Notes: a model not told the origin generated them from the sequence alone. A stretch of DNA of 64,000 nucleotides from Anthoceros angustus (GCA_010909165.1 MU008201.1:1-64000); one strand, 5' to 3'. Positions 34,713 through 46,500 are shown, counted from the first letter of the stretch. Numbers and translations: made by a program.

Positions 34713-36671
34713 ATGGGTGTTGCTTCTTGTAGGATGAATGGAGAGGGACCCAAGATTCGTCAGTTGATGAAACGTTTGTGCCAGGAAGGACGGTTGGATG
34801 AGGCTTTAAGTGTCCTTCGCCTCATGGACCAGGAGGGCATTGTAGCTTGCAAGGAGACTTACCTTTCTCTGTTTCAGGGATGCATCAAAATGAGGGCCCT
34901 TGCGGAGGCAAGGCTAGTGCATGCCCACATTATCCAGAAGGGGTATGAAAGTGACCTCTTTTTGAGTAATTCAGTTGTCAACATGTTTGTGAGATGTGGA
35001 AGCTTTTCAGATGCTATGCAGGCTTTTAGCAGGTTACCTCGACGTAATGCTTTTTCGTGGACGGCAGTCATATCATGGTACAGTAACGGAGGCCAAGGTC
35101 GTGAAGCCTTGCTATGCTACCAGCAAATGCAGGTAGAAGGAATTGCACCAAGCAAGTATACCTTCCTCAGCGTTCTACGAGCCTGTGGCAGCCTAGAGGA
35201 TCTCGGTGAGGGTAGACGGATTCACAATGACATCCTCAAAAGTTGTTGTGAGGCAGATGTTTTTTTGGGAACTGCTCTGGTGGACATGTATGCAAAATGT
35301 GGAAGCATGGTGGATGCACATCAGGTATTCGACTCATTGGAACAGCCGGACGTTGTGGCTTGGACGGCAATGGTTGCAGGCTATGCTCAGCATGGCCAAG
35401 GTGAGAAGGCGTTGCAATTGTTTGCCCAGATGGAGGCACATGGTGTGAAACCAAATGATCGGACCTTTGTCAGTGTGCTCAAAGCGTGTGGCAGCCTTGC
35501 TGTGCTGGAAGAGGAGAAGCTGGTCAACGGAGAGCTGCTGAAGATGGATACTTTGCATAAAGTTAGGGTGATTCATGCTCAACTCGTCAACAGCTATTTT
35601 GAACGTGATGTGTATGTTTCTAACACTCTGATAGACTCGTATGTGAAATGTGGGAGCATGGCAAATGCGAGGCATGTCTTTGACAATGCACCCCAACGCA
35701 CTGTTGTATCGTGGACTGCACTGATTTCAGGATATGCTCAGCAAGAACAAGGGCAAAAGGCTTTGCAACTCTGGGCAGAAATGCAAGAGGATGGTGTGGA
35801 AGCAGATGAGGCTGCATTCCTCTGCTTGCTCAGAGCTTGCAGTCAAGTGGGCGCCCTGCAATATTGTTCTGAAGTTCATCGCAGTCTCCGTCAAAGCGCA
35901 GTTCAGCTGAGCCTGACAGTGTCAAACTGTCTTATCCACACATACGGCAGATGTGGGGCCATGGAGGAAGCCCAGGATGTGTTTAACAGCTTGTCTCATC
36001 CCAACATGGTGTCATGGACTGCTCTCATTGCAGGATACGCCTGGCAAGGGCATTACAACACAAGTCTGCAACGTTTTGATGAAATGAAACAGGCGGGCAT
36101 CCAGCCAGGTGAAGTCACTTTTCTGTCATTGCTTACAGCTTGTTGCCACACTGGCCTTGTGGATAAAGGCCTCGAGCTCTTTGTATCAATGTGCAAAGAC
36201 TACAGCCTGACTCCAACCATTCGACACCATGCTATCCTGGTTGATCTCCTAGCCCGTTCAGGACTGTTGAAACTGGCAGAAAAGTTCCTACTTTCAATGC
36301 CAGTGCAGCCTGATCTTGCAATGTGGTTGTCTTTGCTTTGTGCCTGCCGCAACTACAAGGAAGCGGAGATCGGCATACGGGCCTTCCGACATGCTGTGAC
36401 CCTGGAACCAGCTCAGAGCTCCGCTTACGTGCTGATGAAGGACATATATGCCGATGCTCAGATGTGGGACAACGTAAGGCTGATAGAGGACATGAGGACA
36501 CACGCAGGTGCATGGAAGCAGCCCGGGCAGAGCTGGATCGAGCACGAGGACAAGGTTCACGTGTTTGTAGTAGGAGACACATCCCACCTCCAAATTGTGC
36601 AGATACATGCAAAGCTGAAAGATCTAAGTGTGCTTCTTCAGGAAGGCAAATCAAGTTACTTTGTAGTCTAA
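34713..36671 (+). CDS. PLS-class pentatricopeptide repeat protein with E domain
   Basis: A single exon of about 652 residues, from the first ATG after an in-frame TGA. PLS triplets run through the protein: GCIKMRALAEARLVHAHIIQ, LVDMYAKCGSMVDAHQVFDS, AWTAMVAGYAQHGQGEKALQ, GVKPNDRTFVSVLKACGS, VSWTALISGYAQQEQG and others. The C-terminus has E1/E2-like motifs (ACRNYKEAEIGIRAFRHAV; SAYVLMKDIYADAQMWDNVR; GQSWIEHEDKVHVFVVGD) and stops shortly after KDLSVLLQEG, so the DYW deaminase domain is absent. E-class PPRs act in organellar C-to-U RNA editing and recruit a separate deaminase or act in splicing. No clear targeting peptide is visible at this start; an upstream exon could carry one. Confidence 0.9.
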   Translation: MGVASCRMNGEGPKIRQLMKRLCQEGRLDEALSVLRLMDQEGIVACKETYLSLFQGCIKMRALAEARLVHAHIIQKGYESDLFLSNSVVNMFVRCGSFSDAMQAFSRLPRRNAFSWTAVISWYSNGGQGREALLCYQQMQVEGIAPSKYTFLSVLRACGSLEDLGEGRRIHNDILKSCCEADVFLGTALVDMYAKCGSMVDAHQVFDSLEQPDVVAWTAMVAGYAQHGQGEKALQLFAQMEAHGVKPNDRTFVSVLKACGSLAVLEEEKLVNGELLKMDTLHKVRVIHAQLVNSYFERDVYVSNTLIDSYVKCGSMANARHVFDNAPQRTVVSWTALISGYAQQEQGQKALQLWAEMQEDGVEADEAAFLCLLRACSQVGALQYCSEVHRSLRQSAVQLSLTVSNCLIHTYGRCGAMEEAQDVFNSLSHPNMVSWTALIAGYAWQGHYNTSLQRFDEMKQAGIQPGEVTFLSLLTACCHTGLVDKGLELFVSMCKDYSLTPTIRHHAILVDLLARSGLLKLAEKFLLSMPVQPDLAMWLSLLCACRNYKEAEIGIRAFRHAVTLEPAQSSAYVLMKDIYADAQMWDNVRLIEDMRTHAGAWKQPGQSWIEHEDKVHVFVVGDTSHLQIVQIHAKLKDLSVLLQEGKSSYFVV

Positions 36672-36679
36672 TTCCACAT

Positions 36680-38360
36680 TTGCGGATTTTGAGTGTTGAC
36701 GTCCCTCTCTATAGACTCTCTCTACCCCAAACTCTCAGCTTTCTCAACCCGAAAGCTCCGTCCGTGAGAGCTCGGACGTTGAGATGGGTTTGTCTCTGTG
36801 CAATGTACGGGTAGACTTTTTAACTACGTATGTTTTAAATAGATATTGTTTGGATTACGTATAGGTATGTAGGTTATGGACATTATAGTGCCATAATAGG
36901 CCTCTATTTGCTCTATTTGGTGAAGTGTTCCTAGTAAACTTGCCTAAGTGTGAGATGAGATATGGAGTATCAAAATGGGCAAGACGAAAATTATCTCTTT
37001 TTAGAAACTATAAAAATTTTAAAAACTATATAAATCAGGTATATCAAATTTAAATTGGACATTCATTTTGGTGGCTTATTGCCTATTATGAAAGGGCTTT
37101 AGATGAAAGGGTCTCCTATTTTTCCTTCAAAGTTTTTTTGAACTAGCGCCTTTGAGTCTCTGTAATTACACAATGTCATTGCACTATTGGAGATAGACTG
37201 GTGAACCAAAGTGTTCGAATTTTGAAACATGAAAGACTGCGCTTCGGGTTGAAGTTGAACGCTGTCAATGGCACTAGGGGGCGCCACTTGTCATCGCAAC
37301 CTACCACCAAGGTAATCTTATAGTCATTGAATACTATGAAGCACAAGATTTATGAGCTCCTATTTTGTAAGTAGGGGTTGTCTCTTCCTCCTCCTCTTCC
37401 AGCAAACTTGGTATCCCACACACAAGGTACCAACCATGTTCATCACTCAATGCATTTTGGTTAGTCCTCCAGTAGCCACGGGCTTCTATTTAATCGCCTG
37501 CCCTTTGTTACAATCATGTGCTCACATCCAGACCCTTCAAGTCCTACACTTGCTACTTTGGGTGCAATGCACAACACCTCAAGGTGCCTTGGATTCGCTT
37601 CAGTGTTGCTCTCCCGGTAGTTGTTGTCCTACTATTTAGTGCACCCAAGCTCTAAACATGAGTTCATTGAAACCCTATAATTAAGCACCCTAGAGGTAAA
37701 TTGCTCTCCCGGTAGTTGTTGTCCTACTGTTTAGTGCATCCAAGCTCTAAACATGAGTTCATTGAAAGTCTGCAATTAAGCACCCTAGAGGTAAATCACT
37801 GCTGGGAAGGGGTTCCTTCACGTTTAGTGTAATATCACCTAGATGGCTAATTGCCTTATATTACTACAGAATATCACCAAGAGGGGTGATTGAAGAAGAA
37901 GAAGAAGAATTTTATTTAAGTCCAATAAGGACGGATTTCCGTCATAGGACTTGGTACTTAACAACTTGTACCATGGTGTGCCTAAGCTACTTGCACCAAG
38001 GGCATCCACTCCCTTTAGGCACCCCATCTAAGTACTGATCTAAGCTCAGGATGCTTAATCACGACGGTTCTTATACATGTATGTCCATTTGGCTTAAGCC
38101 ATTTGGATACACATTACAGTACTATGCAATACTATAAAAATATGATAACAAAAAGATAAGATCATCCAAAAAAGTCGCCCGATATATAAGTGGTCCACAC
38201 CAAGTGGGGCGTGCCGGTTTCCCGCATGTCTTTCACTTCAAACATAGCCACAAGTAAGTGCTTTACTACTTTCCTACACATGAAGAGAGGCACTGGGAAG
38301 TGCTTTCCTACGTTCCTACACTTGAAGAGAGGCTCGTGTGCCCACTTTGATACACTATAC
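36680..38360. other. AT-rich intergenic region with tandem repeats
   Basis: No gene was recognised. A 95-bp unit (GCTCTCCCGGTAGTTGTTGT ... AATTAAGCACCCTAGAGGTAAAT) occurs twice at 37608-37702 and 37703-37798; its end recalls the 5S-like GTAGTTAAGC motif near 24740. A unit of about 41 bp (AGTGCTTT.CTAC.TTCCTACAC.TGAAGAGAGGC) is repeated at 38257 and 38298. Confidence 0.6.
37891..38092 (+). repeat. Dispersed repeat R1, full-length copy
   Basis: Begins with (GAA)n, then AATTTTATTTAAGTCCAATAAGGACGGATTTCCGTC, and ends ATGTCCATTTGG. It is collinear with 13542-13728 and matches the short copy at 12101. CCATTTGG recurs 14 bp after its end. Confidence 0.85.
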
Positions 38361-38364
38361 TGCG

Positions 38365-38560
38365 CCTTGTGCACAATTGGAAAGTATCTGGTTGTTGCGG
38401 AGGATTGATATTGCACATACTGTAGCGTACACAATGTTTCAGACGAGGTATATATCTACTCCTCCTATCTCCATTTTATATTAGGATTTTGGTGTGCGGA
38501 GCTGTTAGATCTGAGCTTCTTGCAAGAGCTAGCATGTGATCTAAGGTGGAAACCTCAAGT
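38365..38560 (+). pseudogene. Relic copy of the proteasome alpha-5 promoter and first exon
   Basis: TTGCGGAGGA, CAATGTTTC.GAC.AGG, TTTTGGTGTG[CT]GGAGCTG and GAGC[TC]TC.TGCA.GAGC occur in the same order and spacing as at about 41850-41980 around exon 1 and the start of exon 2 of the intact gene. The ATG region survives as AATGTTTCAGACGAGG. The downstream exons are missing. Confidence 0.7.
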
Positions 38561-39211
38561 CCCCAACTACCCTGCAATATTCAAACTAGTAGATAAGTTT
38601 TATAATTTAGCGAGGGAAGGAGAACTAATAACTTAGTAAAATATTGTGGGATGTAGACTAGGTAGTGAGATAATAGGTTAATGTATTTCACTTTTATATC
38701 TAAATTATGTATACCAAATTTAGTACTATTGACTCAGTAAGAAGCCATGGATGCAAAAAGCGAATTATCTTATATCTAAGTTAGCAAGTTAAGAGGTTAG
38801 TGGTAGTGATGCTTTACTTGGATCTTAAGAAAGTTAGTCTACTTTAAGCAGTTACTTAGGAATGAAATAAGCCTCCCTATATAAAGCATCGAGTTAGACT
38901 AAGGGGGTCATTCCCTAGCACTTGAGCCACACTCTTTTTTGGCAAGATTAAGGCCTTATGAGAAGAGGTGCCTAAAGGCTATGGGAGCCTAGAGTGCATG
39001 TGTGCTTAGAGGAGAGCTTTGAGGAGGAGATCAATAGGAGAGAGCTTCAGGTGTAGGTAGCAGCCAACACTCTGTGATCTCTCTTGTTGTTTTGTTGTAC
39101 TCGTGCTATTGTAAAGAACAGTAGTGGAGGTACTGCCTACGAGACGTCCTTGGGAGGACAACAAAGGTTGTTTCTTTTAACTGTGTGCTTGCAAAAAAGG
39201 GGTGTTACTTG

Positions 39212-39223
39212 TGGTATCAGAGC
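39212..39223 (+). other. Retrotransposon primer-binding site
   Basis: TGGTATCAGAGC is complementary to the initiator Met tRNA 3' end and sits 20 bp before the gag ATG. Confidence 0.85.
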
Positions 39224-39243
39224 TTACTATTGTTTAGCTAGAG

Positions 39244-40467
39244 ATGGCCTATTCGAGAGAATTACAAGGCGGAGCAGAGAGAATAAAGCGGAAAAGAGAT
39301 ACCTTCACTCTTGTCTTAGATACTAGGTTTGAAGAGCCGCATGTGGAATCACCACAATTTGAAACGGCACAGGCAGAATCCTCCAGTCCGAGGATGATCT
39401 CCATGACTAAACAGGAGCTGCAAGCCATCATACGAAGATCGGTGAAGGAAGCACTAGACGAACTTGGCTTTGGAAAAAGAAAGCTCGTAGAAGACAAGAT
39501 GGGAGAGGAGCAAAAGCAAGAATCTTCCTTCCCATGGAGAGAGAGAAAAGAAAAGACCGACGATGTCGCCTTCCAAAAGTTCAGCATTCATCCCCTGAAT
39601 AAGTATCAAGACGAGAGAGATGCGGAGATGATCAACTCCTTGTTATTCTCCTTTGAATCTTTTCTTAAGGCAGCTGGGATTGCTCAAGAAGATTATTTGA
39701 ATTATATCGATACTTTCTTGGATGGGTATGCTTGCACCTTGTGGAAAAATCACCTTGAAGCTGTGAAGCAAGGTAATAGGAGGAACAATATCACCAGCTG
39801 GGAAGAATTTAAGAGTGCATTGATTCAGAAGCTCCAGTTCCAGCCTACTAATTCATCTAGACCAAGAAGAGAGTTAGAAAACGTAAAGGGAATGGAACCA
39901 GATCAGCAGTATGCGGATAACTTTAGTCAAGCTATCTTGCAATGTCCTAACTTGCATGCGCAGGAAGGTGATGATCTCAATAGATTTGTACAAGGACAAA
40001 GGTGGGTTGTTGACAAAGTTGAGTTGTCGAAAGCTCAAACACTGCAAGATGCTATTATAGGTGGAGATACGATATCAAGCACTCAAGATGCTATTATAGG
40101 TGGAGATACTATACCAAACACTCAAGATGTTATTACAGGTGGAGATGCGATACCAGACACTCATCGTTATCGTATTGAGGAGTCTCAGGCCCTTGTGTCC
40201 ATAGGGAGAAGGTATCCTAGGGCAAGGGGAATAGCCACCAACATTGGCAAAGGTAGAAGAACTAATGAGAAGGTTGGTAGAGGAAGAGGAAGGGCCAAAG
40301 GAGCTAGTAGAGGCCGTGGAAGCCAAAGGACAACAAGCCCTCAATTTGGCTTGTGCTTCAGTTGTGGAAATCCGGGACATTTTGCAAGAGACTGTTTGCA
40401 GGCTAGGGATCAATCATTGAATGTGATAAATGCCAATAATCCTCCAACACAGAGACTAACACCATAA
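39244..40467 (+). CDS. gag: Retrotransposon Gag polyprotein with CCHC zinc knuckle
   Basis: An unbroken frame of 407 residues. The acidic and basic N-terminus is followed by a capsid-like region (FLKAAGIAQEDYLNYIDTFL; WEEFKSALIQKLQFQP), a short tandem segment with three copies of QDAIIGGDTI at 40050-40160, an RGRGRAKGASRGRGS basic stretch and the zinc knuckle CFSCGNPGHFARDC. It ends 54 bp before the possible polypurine tract. It would package element RNA if pol functions were supplied in trans by a related element. Confidence 0.88.
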   Translation: MAYSRELQGGAERIKRKRDTFTLVLDTRFEEPHVESPQFETAQAESSSPRMISMTKQELQAIIRRSVKEALDELGFGKRKLVEDKMGEEQKQESSFPWRERKEKTDDVAFQKFSIHPLNKYQDERDAEMINSLLFSFESFLKAAGIAQEDYLNYIDTFLDGYACTLWKNHLEAVKQGNRRNNITSWEEFKSALIQKLQFQPTNSSRPRRELENVKGMEPDQQYADNFSQAILQCPNLHAQEGDDLNRFVQGQRWVVDKVELSKAQTLQDAIIGGDTISSTQDAIIGGDTIPNTQDVITGGDAIPDTHRYRIEESQALVSIGRRYPRARGIATNIGKGRRTNEKVGRGRGRAKGASRGRGSQRTTSPQFGLCFSCGNPGHFARDCLQARDQSLNVINANNPPTQRLTP

Positions 40468-41160
40468 TTTTTCAAAGGGGGTATATGCATGATAGGGGCT
40501 TTGTGCCTTATATACTCCTAAGGAGGTTTCTCATGGGTCCTAAATCACTTATTATTTAGGATTTTGGAAATTCTTGCAAATTCTAAATGATGCTCGTGGT
40601 CACATGTTGTTCGTGAGTCTCCTAGCATCAATTAGGATGACATTGGTTTGAGGGAAAGTGGAGCCTTATGAAGGTAACATGTATATGGAATACTGAAAGA
40701 GTAAACAAAGGTTGATTAAAGGGATTGGAGTGAGGATGGTAGAGTTCTCCCTTTATCTAAGATAGCAAGTTAAGAGGTTAGATTATTTAAGTTAGCAAGT
40801 CAAGGGGTTAGAGAGGTAAAGATAGTGAGGTTTATTTACAGTTTAAGAAAATTAGTCTACTTTATTCAGTTACTTAAGCATGAAGTAAAAGAAGTCATAG
40901 ATTAGTTGTAGATAATCATTCCCTAGCACTACAAACTACACTCTCGTTGGGAAGGATTGAAGTGTTTAGAGGCTCTAGGAACCTAGAGTGCATGTATGCT
41001 TTGAGGAGAAGATTGAGGAAAGAGAGCTGAGTACTGGCCATAACTTTAGGTGTATAGAGCGTATAACAGCGAGATGCTGCCTACGAGTCTTCCGCTACAT
41101 AGAGTCCAAATGAACACATCTACTTTAAGAACATTTAAGGGAGCGCCCTTACACCTAGCG

Positions 41161-41238
41161 ATTGCTTTCTTCCGGCAGAGGGTTTCTATCGCTTTAGGGA
41201 TTGCTTTCTTCCGGCAGAGGGTTTCCATCGCTCTGCAG
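41161..41238. repeat. 39-bp tandem repeat
   Basis: ATTGCTTTCTTCCGGCAGAG and following bases (GGTTTC[TC]ATCGCT) occur twice in direct succession. Confidence 0.9.
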
Positions 41239-41881
41239 AGGGTGTTGGCCAACGTCGTGTACTTCTTCGACACCGATGGTAAGCAGGCCTTTTCACATCA
41301 CTGACCACGAAGTTCTTCGGGAGGTTGGTAGTTTTGAAATGCGTGATCGTGGGGGCTAGTCCCTAGGCATGTACCCTTCATTAGATTTTCCCCCTTTTGT
41401 TTTTGGGGTGGATGGATTTTTCCCAACTCTTTTTTATAATAAAGTCTTCTTTTCCACTTTAAGAACACCAGAGTTAAGTGCTGTACACTGCAAAGAGGAC
41501 TGAGTAGGGTATCTAGAGAGAATGCCTATGATGCCAGTAGCCTAGTTTACTCCATGGAGCAAGTTACCCGGAGAACGAGAAAATAATTTGTTTGTTTGTT
41601 GTAGTTCTGGTGTGTGCGGTTTCTTATATAACTGCTTGCCGACCTGCCTTGCGAGAAATGAGTATTATAAATATTTTTTATTGATTAGGTATATATAATC
41701 GAATAAAATATCATATAATAGGTAATAATTCTTAGTGTGTAGATTAGTTTCATTTTGAATTAGGTATGCTGTTATGTGGTGAAGTGTTTCCCAAGTAAGC
41801 TTTTCGACCGTAGGCGGGGCCTTGTGGACACTTGGGCAGCACTTGGTGTTGCGGAGGAATTGCCCATATCCATCGAATACA

Positions 41882-43250
41882 ATGTTTCTGACAAGGTGTG
41901 GAATCCTTGCCCCTATCCCATTCTGCACTAGGCTTTTGGTGTGTGGAGCTGCTGAACCTGAGCCTCCTGCAGGAGCGAGTATGACCGAGGAGTTAACACG
42001 TTCTCTCCGGAAGGGCGGCTCTTTCAAGTGGAGTACGCCATTGAGGCTATCAAGGTAGAATGCACCCGTTTGCAGCTCGCAGATTGATTCGCCGATCAAC
42101 CCTCATGCTTTCCTTGCCTGATATGCAGCTCGGATCTACAGCAGTGGGGCTGAGGACCAAAGATGGAGTTGTTCTCGCTGTGGAAAAGCGAATAACCTCC
42201 CCTCTCCTGGTGAGCTTCACACGCAGCACCCCGAACGATGGACGAGAGTTTGGAGTTTTCTGACCTAATTTGTGGGTTCAGGAACCGTCCAGTGTGGAGA
42301 AGATCATGGAGGTGGATGAGCATATCGGGTGTGCTATGAGTGGACTGACTGCGGACGCCCGCACACTGGTGGAGCATGCTCGGGTTGAAACACAGGCGAG
42401 TTCAGGCTGCCGGGTTTGCTGTTGAGATTTGGCCATGTGAAGTAACGTTTGTCGCAAGCGCTGACCCCGGTCTCGTGATGTCATTCATATAGAATCATAG
42501 GTTCTCGTATAATGAGCCTATGAGCGTCGAGTCCACGACGCAAGCGATATGTGATCTGGCTTTGCGGTTTGGGGAGGGCGACGAAGACTCTATGGTATTT
42601 CACACAATCATCGTGCCTTGGCCTTCTGGTAGCCTTTCCAGAGGCTTGCCTTGACACACGCCCTCCTGTTTGCAGTCCAGACCTTTTGGTGTGTCCCTGT
42701 TGATGGCCGGCTGGGACGAGAATGGACCTTGCTTGTGAGTGCCCTACCATTTGAAAGCTTTCTGTAGCATCAACCTCCAGGTGATGCTACGCTTAGCACA
42801 GGAGGTGACTCCCTTGTCCTTGCAACAGGTACCACACAGATCCATCGGGCACGTTCTGGCAGTGTCACGCGAAAGCTATAGGCTCTGGTTCTGAAGGAGC
42901 TGATACCTCACTACAGGAGCACTACAACAAGGTGAGATCCTCCATGGCCAACGTCCATCTAAGTATTATCATATCTGCCTCCACTCAACTAACCTTCTCC
43001 TAAACAGGAAATGACCCTCGAGGAAGCCGAGACTCTGGCTCTCTCCACACTAAAGCAAGTCATGGAGGAAAAGGTAGGATGGTCTCGGATCTGAAAAGCC
43101 CTTGTCTTCTCCATCCATAGTTCTCTCATCTCTTATGCTTTTCATTGTACGCAGATCACACGCTCCAACGTAGACATAGCGAAAGTGGCACCGAAGTACC
43201 ACCTGTACACGCCTGCTGAAGTGGAGTCCGTGATCACCCGATTGTCGTAA
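41882..43250 (+). CDS. PAE: 20S proteasome subunit alpha type-5
   Basis: Nine exons: 41882-41895, 41973-42054, 42129-42209, 42282-42395, 42493-42594, 42676-42734, 42829-42931, 43008-43073 and 43155-43250. They sum to 717 nt, that is 238 residues, the usual length (about 237). The product reads [79 protein letters not shown] and [13 protein letters not shown], ending [20 protein letters not shown]. Alpha-5 is a structural subunit of the outer ring of the 20S core. The intron after exon 4 has a GC donor (ACACAG|GCGAGT). All phases agree and no frame break is present. Its 5' end is duplicated 3.4 kb upstream, beyond the retroelement. Confidence 0.97.
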
Positions 43251-43581
43251 ACCGATGTCCAAGAGTTCAGCTGTAAGATTCCCATCAGCGCAGGCCATGA
43301 AACAGTTTTGAAATTTCTCGTCAAGAGACCATTTGCTGCGGCAGGAAAATTGTCTCCCTCATCACAGGGCGCCCAGAAGCCCTGTCGAGTATGTACAGTC
43401 GATTCGACTCAGTATTTACGTTGTAGCTCTCTCGAGTAGACATGTACCCATATGTGCATGTTGATACCTTGGCCACGGCGGATCAAAATGGGGGAGAGGT
43501 ATCAGCTAGTGAGGGCGCTTTTGTACGATTTTTATCGAGTTCGAATTTTAATCCTTTGCTACTGACTTGTCAGGCAGCCAT

Positions 43582-46500
43582 AATGACCGCTCCTGTTGAC
43601 ATTCGGCTTAGGGCGAAGTCCAATGGACGGTGAGTGTTTAGCGTGCTTTCCTGGGCAGCTGATCGCCTGAAGGCGATTTCCGTAGATTGGAGCTCGATGG
43701 AGCTGGATGGGAGCTCGCCGTATGCGATGGAAGACACGGGTCGTGAATTCCTGGCTCGCGCTCCTGGGTACATGAACGCCGAGGGGGATGCCGGGGGCGG
43801 AGGAGCAGCTCGTGCGGGCGGAGGAGACGTGGCGCAGTCTGTGGAGGGACGTGGGCGGGATGCTGGAGGAGGCGGGAGTCCAGGAGCTGCTGTGGCAGGA
43901 GCCCCGAGCGTGGGTCAGGCTGCAGCCGCGGGGAGAAACGTTGCATTCGGAGAGGCTGCCCCAGATGGTGCTGCAATGTGGGTTAAGGTGTAATCGAGTT
44001 GTCTTCTCGTAGTGGATGCTTAGATTTTACTTTCTGCATACGGGGGTTGAGAGTGTTATCTGAATCTCACTAGGTAGATGGAATGCATGCGCTGGTTGAG
44101 GGCCTGATCACACGACATGTGAGCAGAACTGTGCAAAAGCTGCTTCGTACGAGTTTTGCTTGAGGCTTGTGTGATTTTCCCGACCTGTCACGCCCTGCTC
44201 ATCCATAAGTGGGCAGGCAGTCAAGGAATGGATCTGGTAATCACGGGATCCCTCCCCGAGGACCCATCCTGGCTGTGATGGGAAGTCACGGTGTTCCGTC
44301 TCCGGAGTCCCTGACATTCTGGGCGGTGATTGGCAGTGGAGGGGGAAGTACCAAGCTGGCATCAAGTGCAGCAGCAATGACTGCAAGAAGGCCACGGTCA
44401 AGGCTGCACCTACGCACCGAGCTAAGACGTATATCGTGGTGTATATTCCCAGCAGCGGGAGCTGGTTGTGGGTGTCTGCCCAGAATGTCGTTCCTATCGA
44501 ACAGAACCCGGTGCCCTTGACAGCCGGGACACATGAAAGTGGGCGGATGTTTGTGAGGGACACAAATATTCCGAGGTACCACGTGATGTTCTTGTTGGAG
44601 CATGAAATCCTTGACATCAGTGACAAGCTCCCGCTTCAGGTAGGGTCTGAGCTCAGCCTGCTGTTTAGAGATGCGCCATACGCCTGGTGTTCAGTGGAGC
44701 ACAATTATGAAATGTGTTATCTCATCGCTTTACTGGACCTGCTCTCTGAAGCTCTATTGCCGGTGTTGCCAGGCTGTGCAGGTGTCTGCCCGTAATGTTA
44801 AGGTTTGGCAAGCTTTTGCTTTGGAAGCTGGGAAATCAACTACCTACTCGGAAGTTGGCTCGTTGCTGCCAAAGCTGCATGCTGTATGCCATCCAACATC
44901 TTGTTGTTTCAATTGTCGTAACTTTTGTCTGTCTAAAGGCATGTGTTTGAGCTGTGTCAATGTGCTGCAGAAGATTTTGCCAAGCTTTATCAGCCCATCT
45001 TGGATGAAAGATCGGTACTCAGGCTGGAAAGTAGAGTGTGAAAGCTGTGTGAGTGCAACCTCTGTAGAGGATCTGACACAGGTGGGATATCTGACTCATC
45101 TCCATGAACTTCTCATTCTTCAATCTTTTCTCTATGTCCAGTGGGAGTTTCCTGCTGATGTTGTAACATAACCGTGGCTGGACGTGTCTGGACAACGTGT
45201 GAAACCTAATGTATCTGCTCAGAAAAAGTGTTCCTTTGTCTTCCAGTGGTGCTAACATGTATGTGGTTCTGGGTACTGGCAGGAATTAATTGATAAAGTC
45301 ATCTGGGATAAGGTCCACAAACTCTGGAACACATCTGACCAAACAGCTCTGACAAGTAGTGAGTGGCAAAACTGGAAGGCAGGGACATTTAAGGAGCTAC
45401 GTAATCTGTCTTCTGCTGTAGATATTATTTTGGACCATCTGTCACCAAGCTTGCCCGGAACACCAAGTGTTCCTTCTAAGCCAAGAGCAAGTTCTGGCAT
45501 TCAGCGTGAAGGTGGGAGTTCCCCAGTAGGGTTACCGAAGGAGCTGGGTGTTGCCCTTGGTGGAGCTCAACCATCACCGCTAGACCGTCAAAATCTGCCC
45601 CATGCTTCTGCAAGCACTGTCGCAGGGTTCTCAGTCCCCAAGTCTTTCAATGAGTCAGCAGAGCAGATATGCATTGGTATAACCAAACATGGAGTAAGGT
45701 GCACCCACAAAACCAAGGGAGGAGCTCTTTATTGTGGTAAACATGTCCATCCTGGTGTTACATCTGAATCTCTTGACACAGACACCCAGGAAGATCCTGG
45801 CCAAGACAGAACACTATTTGCAGGAGCTCAGCTGAGAGAGATGGTTAACCAAGCATCTAGTCTGCCTGAAGAATTGGCAAAGCCTTCTGATCTTGTAAAG
45901 GCAGGTGGTACTTGCAGAGGCTGGTCGAAGAGGACGAATGCTCAGTGTGCACGCAGAGCAGGAAAACATTCTCTTTATTGTGAGAAACATGTCCGAACTG
46001 CTAATGATAGGGACTCCGATGATTTGAGCAACAAGATGAACAGCAACGGGTTTGCAGATAATGCAGCTAATGGCTTAGCCTACCAAGAGAGGAAGGACTA
46101 TGATAGGGCCAGAGACATGGTCAATAATTATTTATTACAGAATCTAGGGGACTTGCCCGAAGATGCTCCAACTTTTTCCTCAAAGACGCAACAGAATTTT
46201 CAAGCAGAAGGCCTTGATTGGATTCTGCAGGAAGCTTCCAAAGATCTCCCGATGGCAGTGAAATTGTCAAAGGTGGCTGCTTTGGAGCAGAAAAGGCTCA
46301 GGAAAGAAGCAGAGTGTTGGGCAGGGGAAACACGGTATTCAGTCACTGACTTGAATGAATGTGACCGTGGTGAGGCTATTTTCACAGTTGGGGCGGGTCC
46401 TCCAACTGGCAACAGTGATTATGATGGGAAAGCCATTGTACCAAGTGAGCCAAAATTCTCTGTTTCTGAAGACACATTGGGTGAGCCCTGTGTCATTGTT

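Larger units (their letters stand above)
38765..41095 (+). mobile_element. Gag-only (TR-GAG-like) LTR retrotransposon
   Basis: Two related flanks, about 38765-39150 and 40745-41090, share GTTAGCAAGTTAAGAGGTTAG, TTAGTCTACTTTA..CAGTTACTTA, TCATTCCCTAGCACT, CTAGAGTGCATGT.TGCTT and CTGCCTACGAG, as diverged LTRs would. A primer-binding site TGGTATCAGAGC lies at 39212-39223 and a gag frame follows. Only about 280 bp separate gag from the second flank, so protease, reverse transcriptase and integrase are absent. CAAAGGGGG at about 40477 could be the polypurine tract. Exact LTR ends are not set. Confidence 0.75.
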
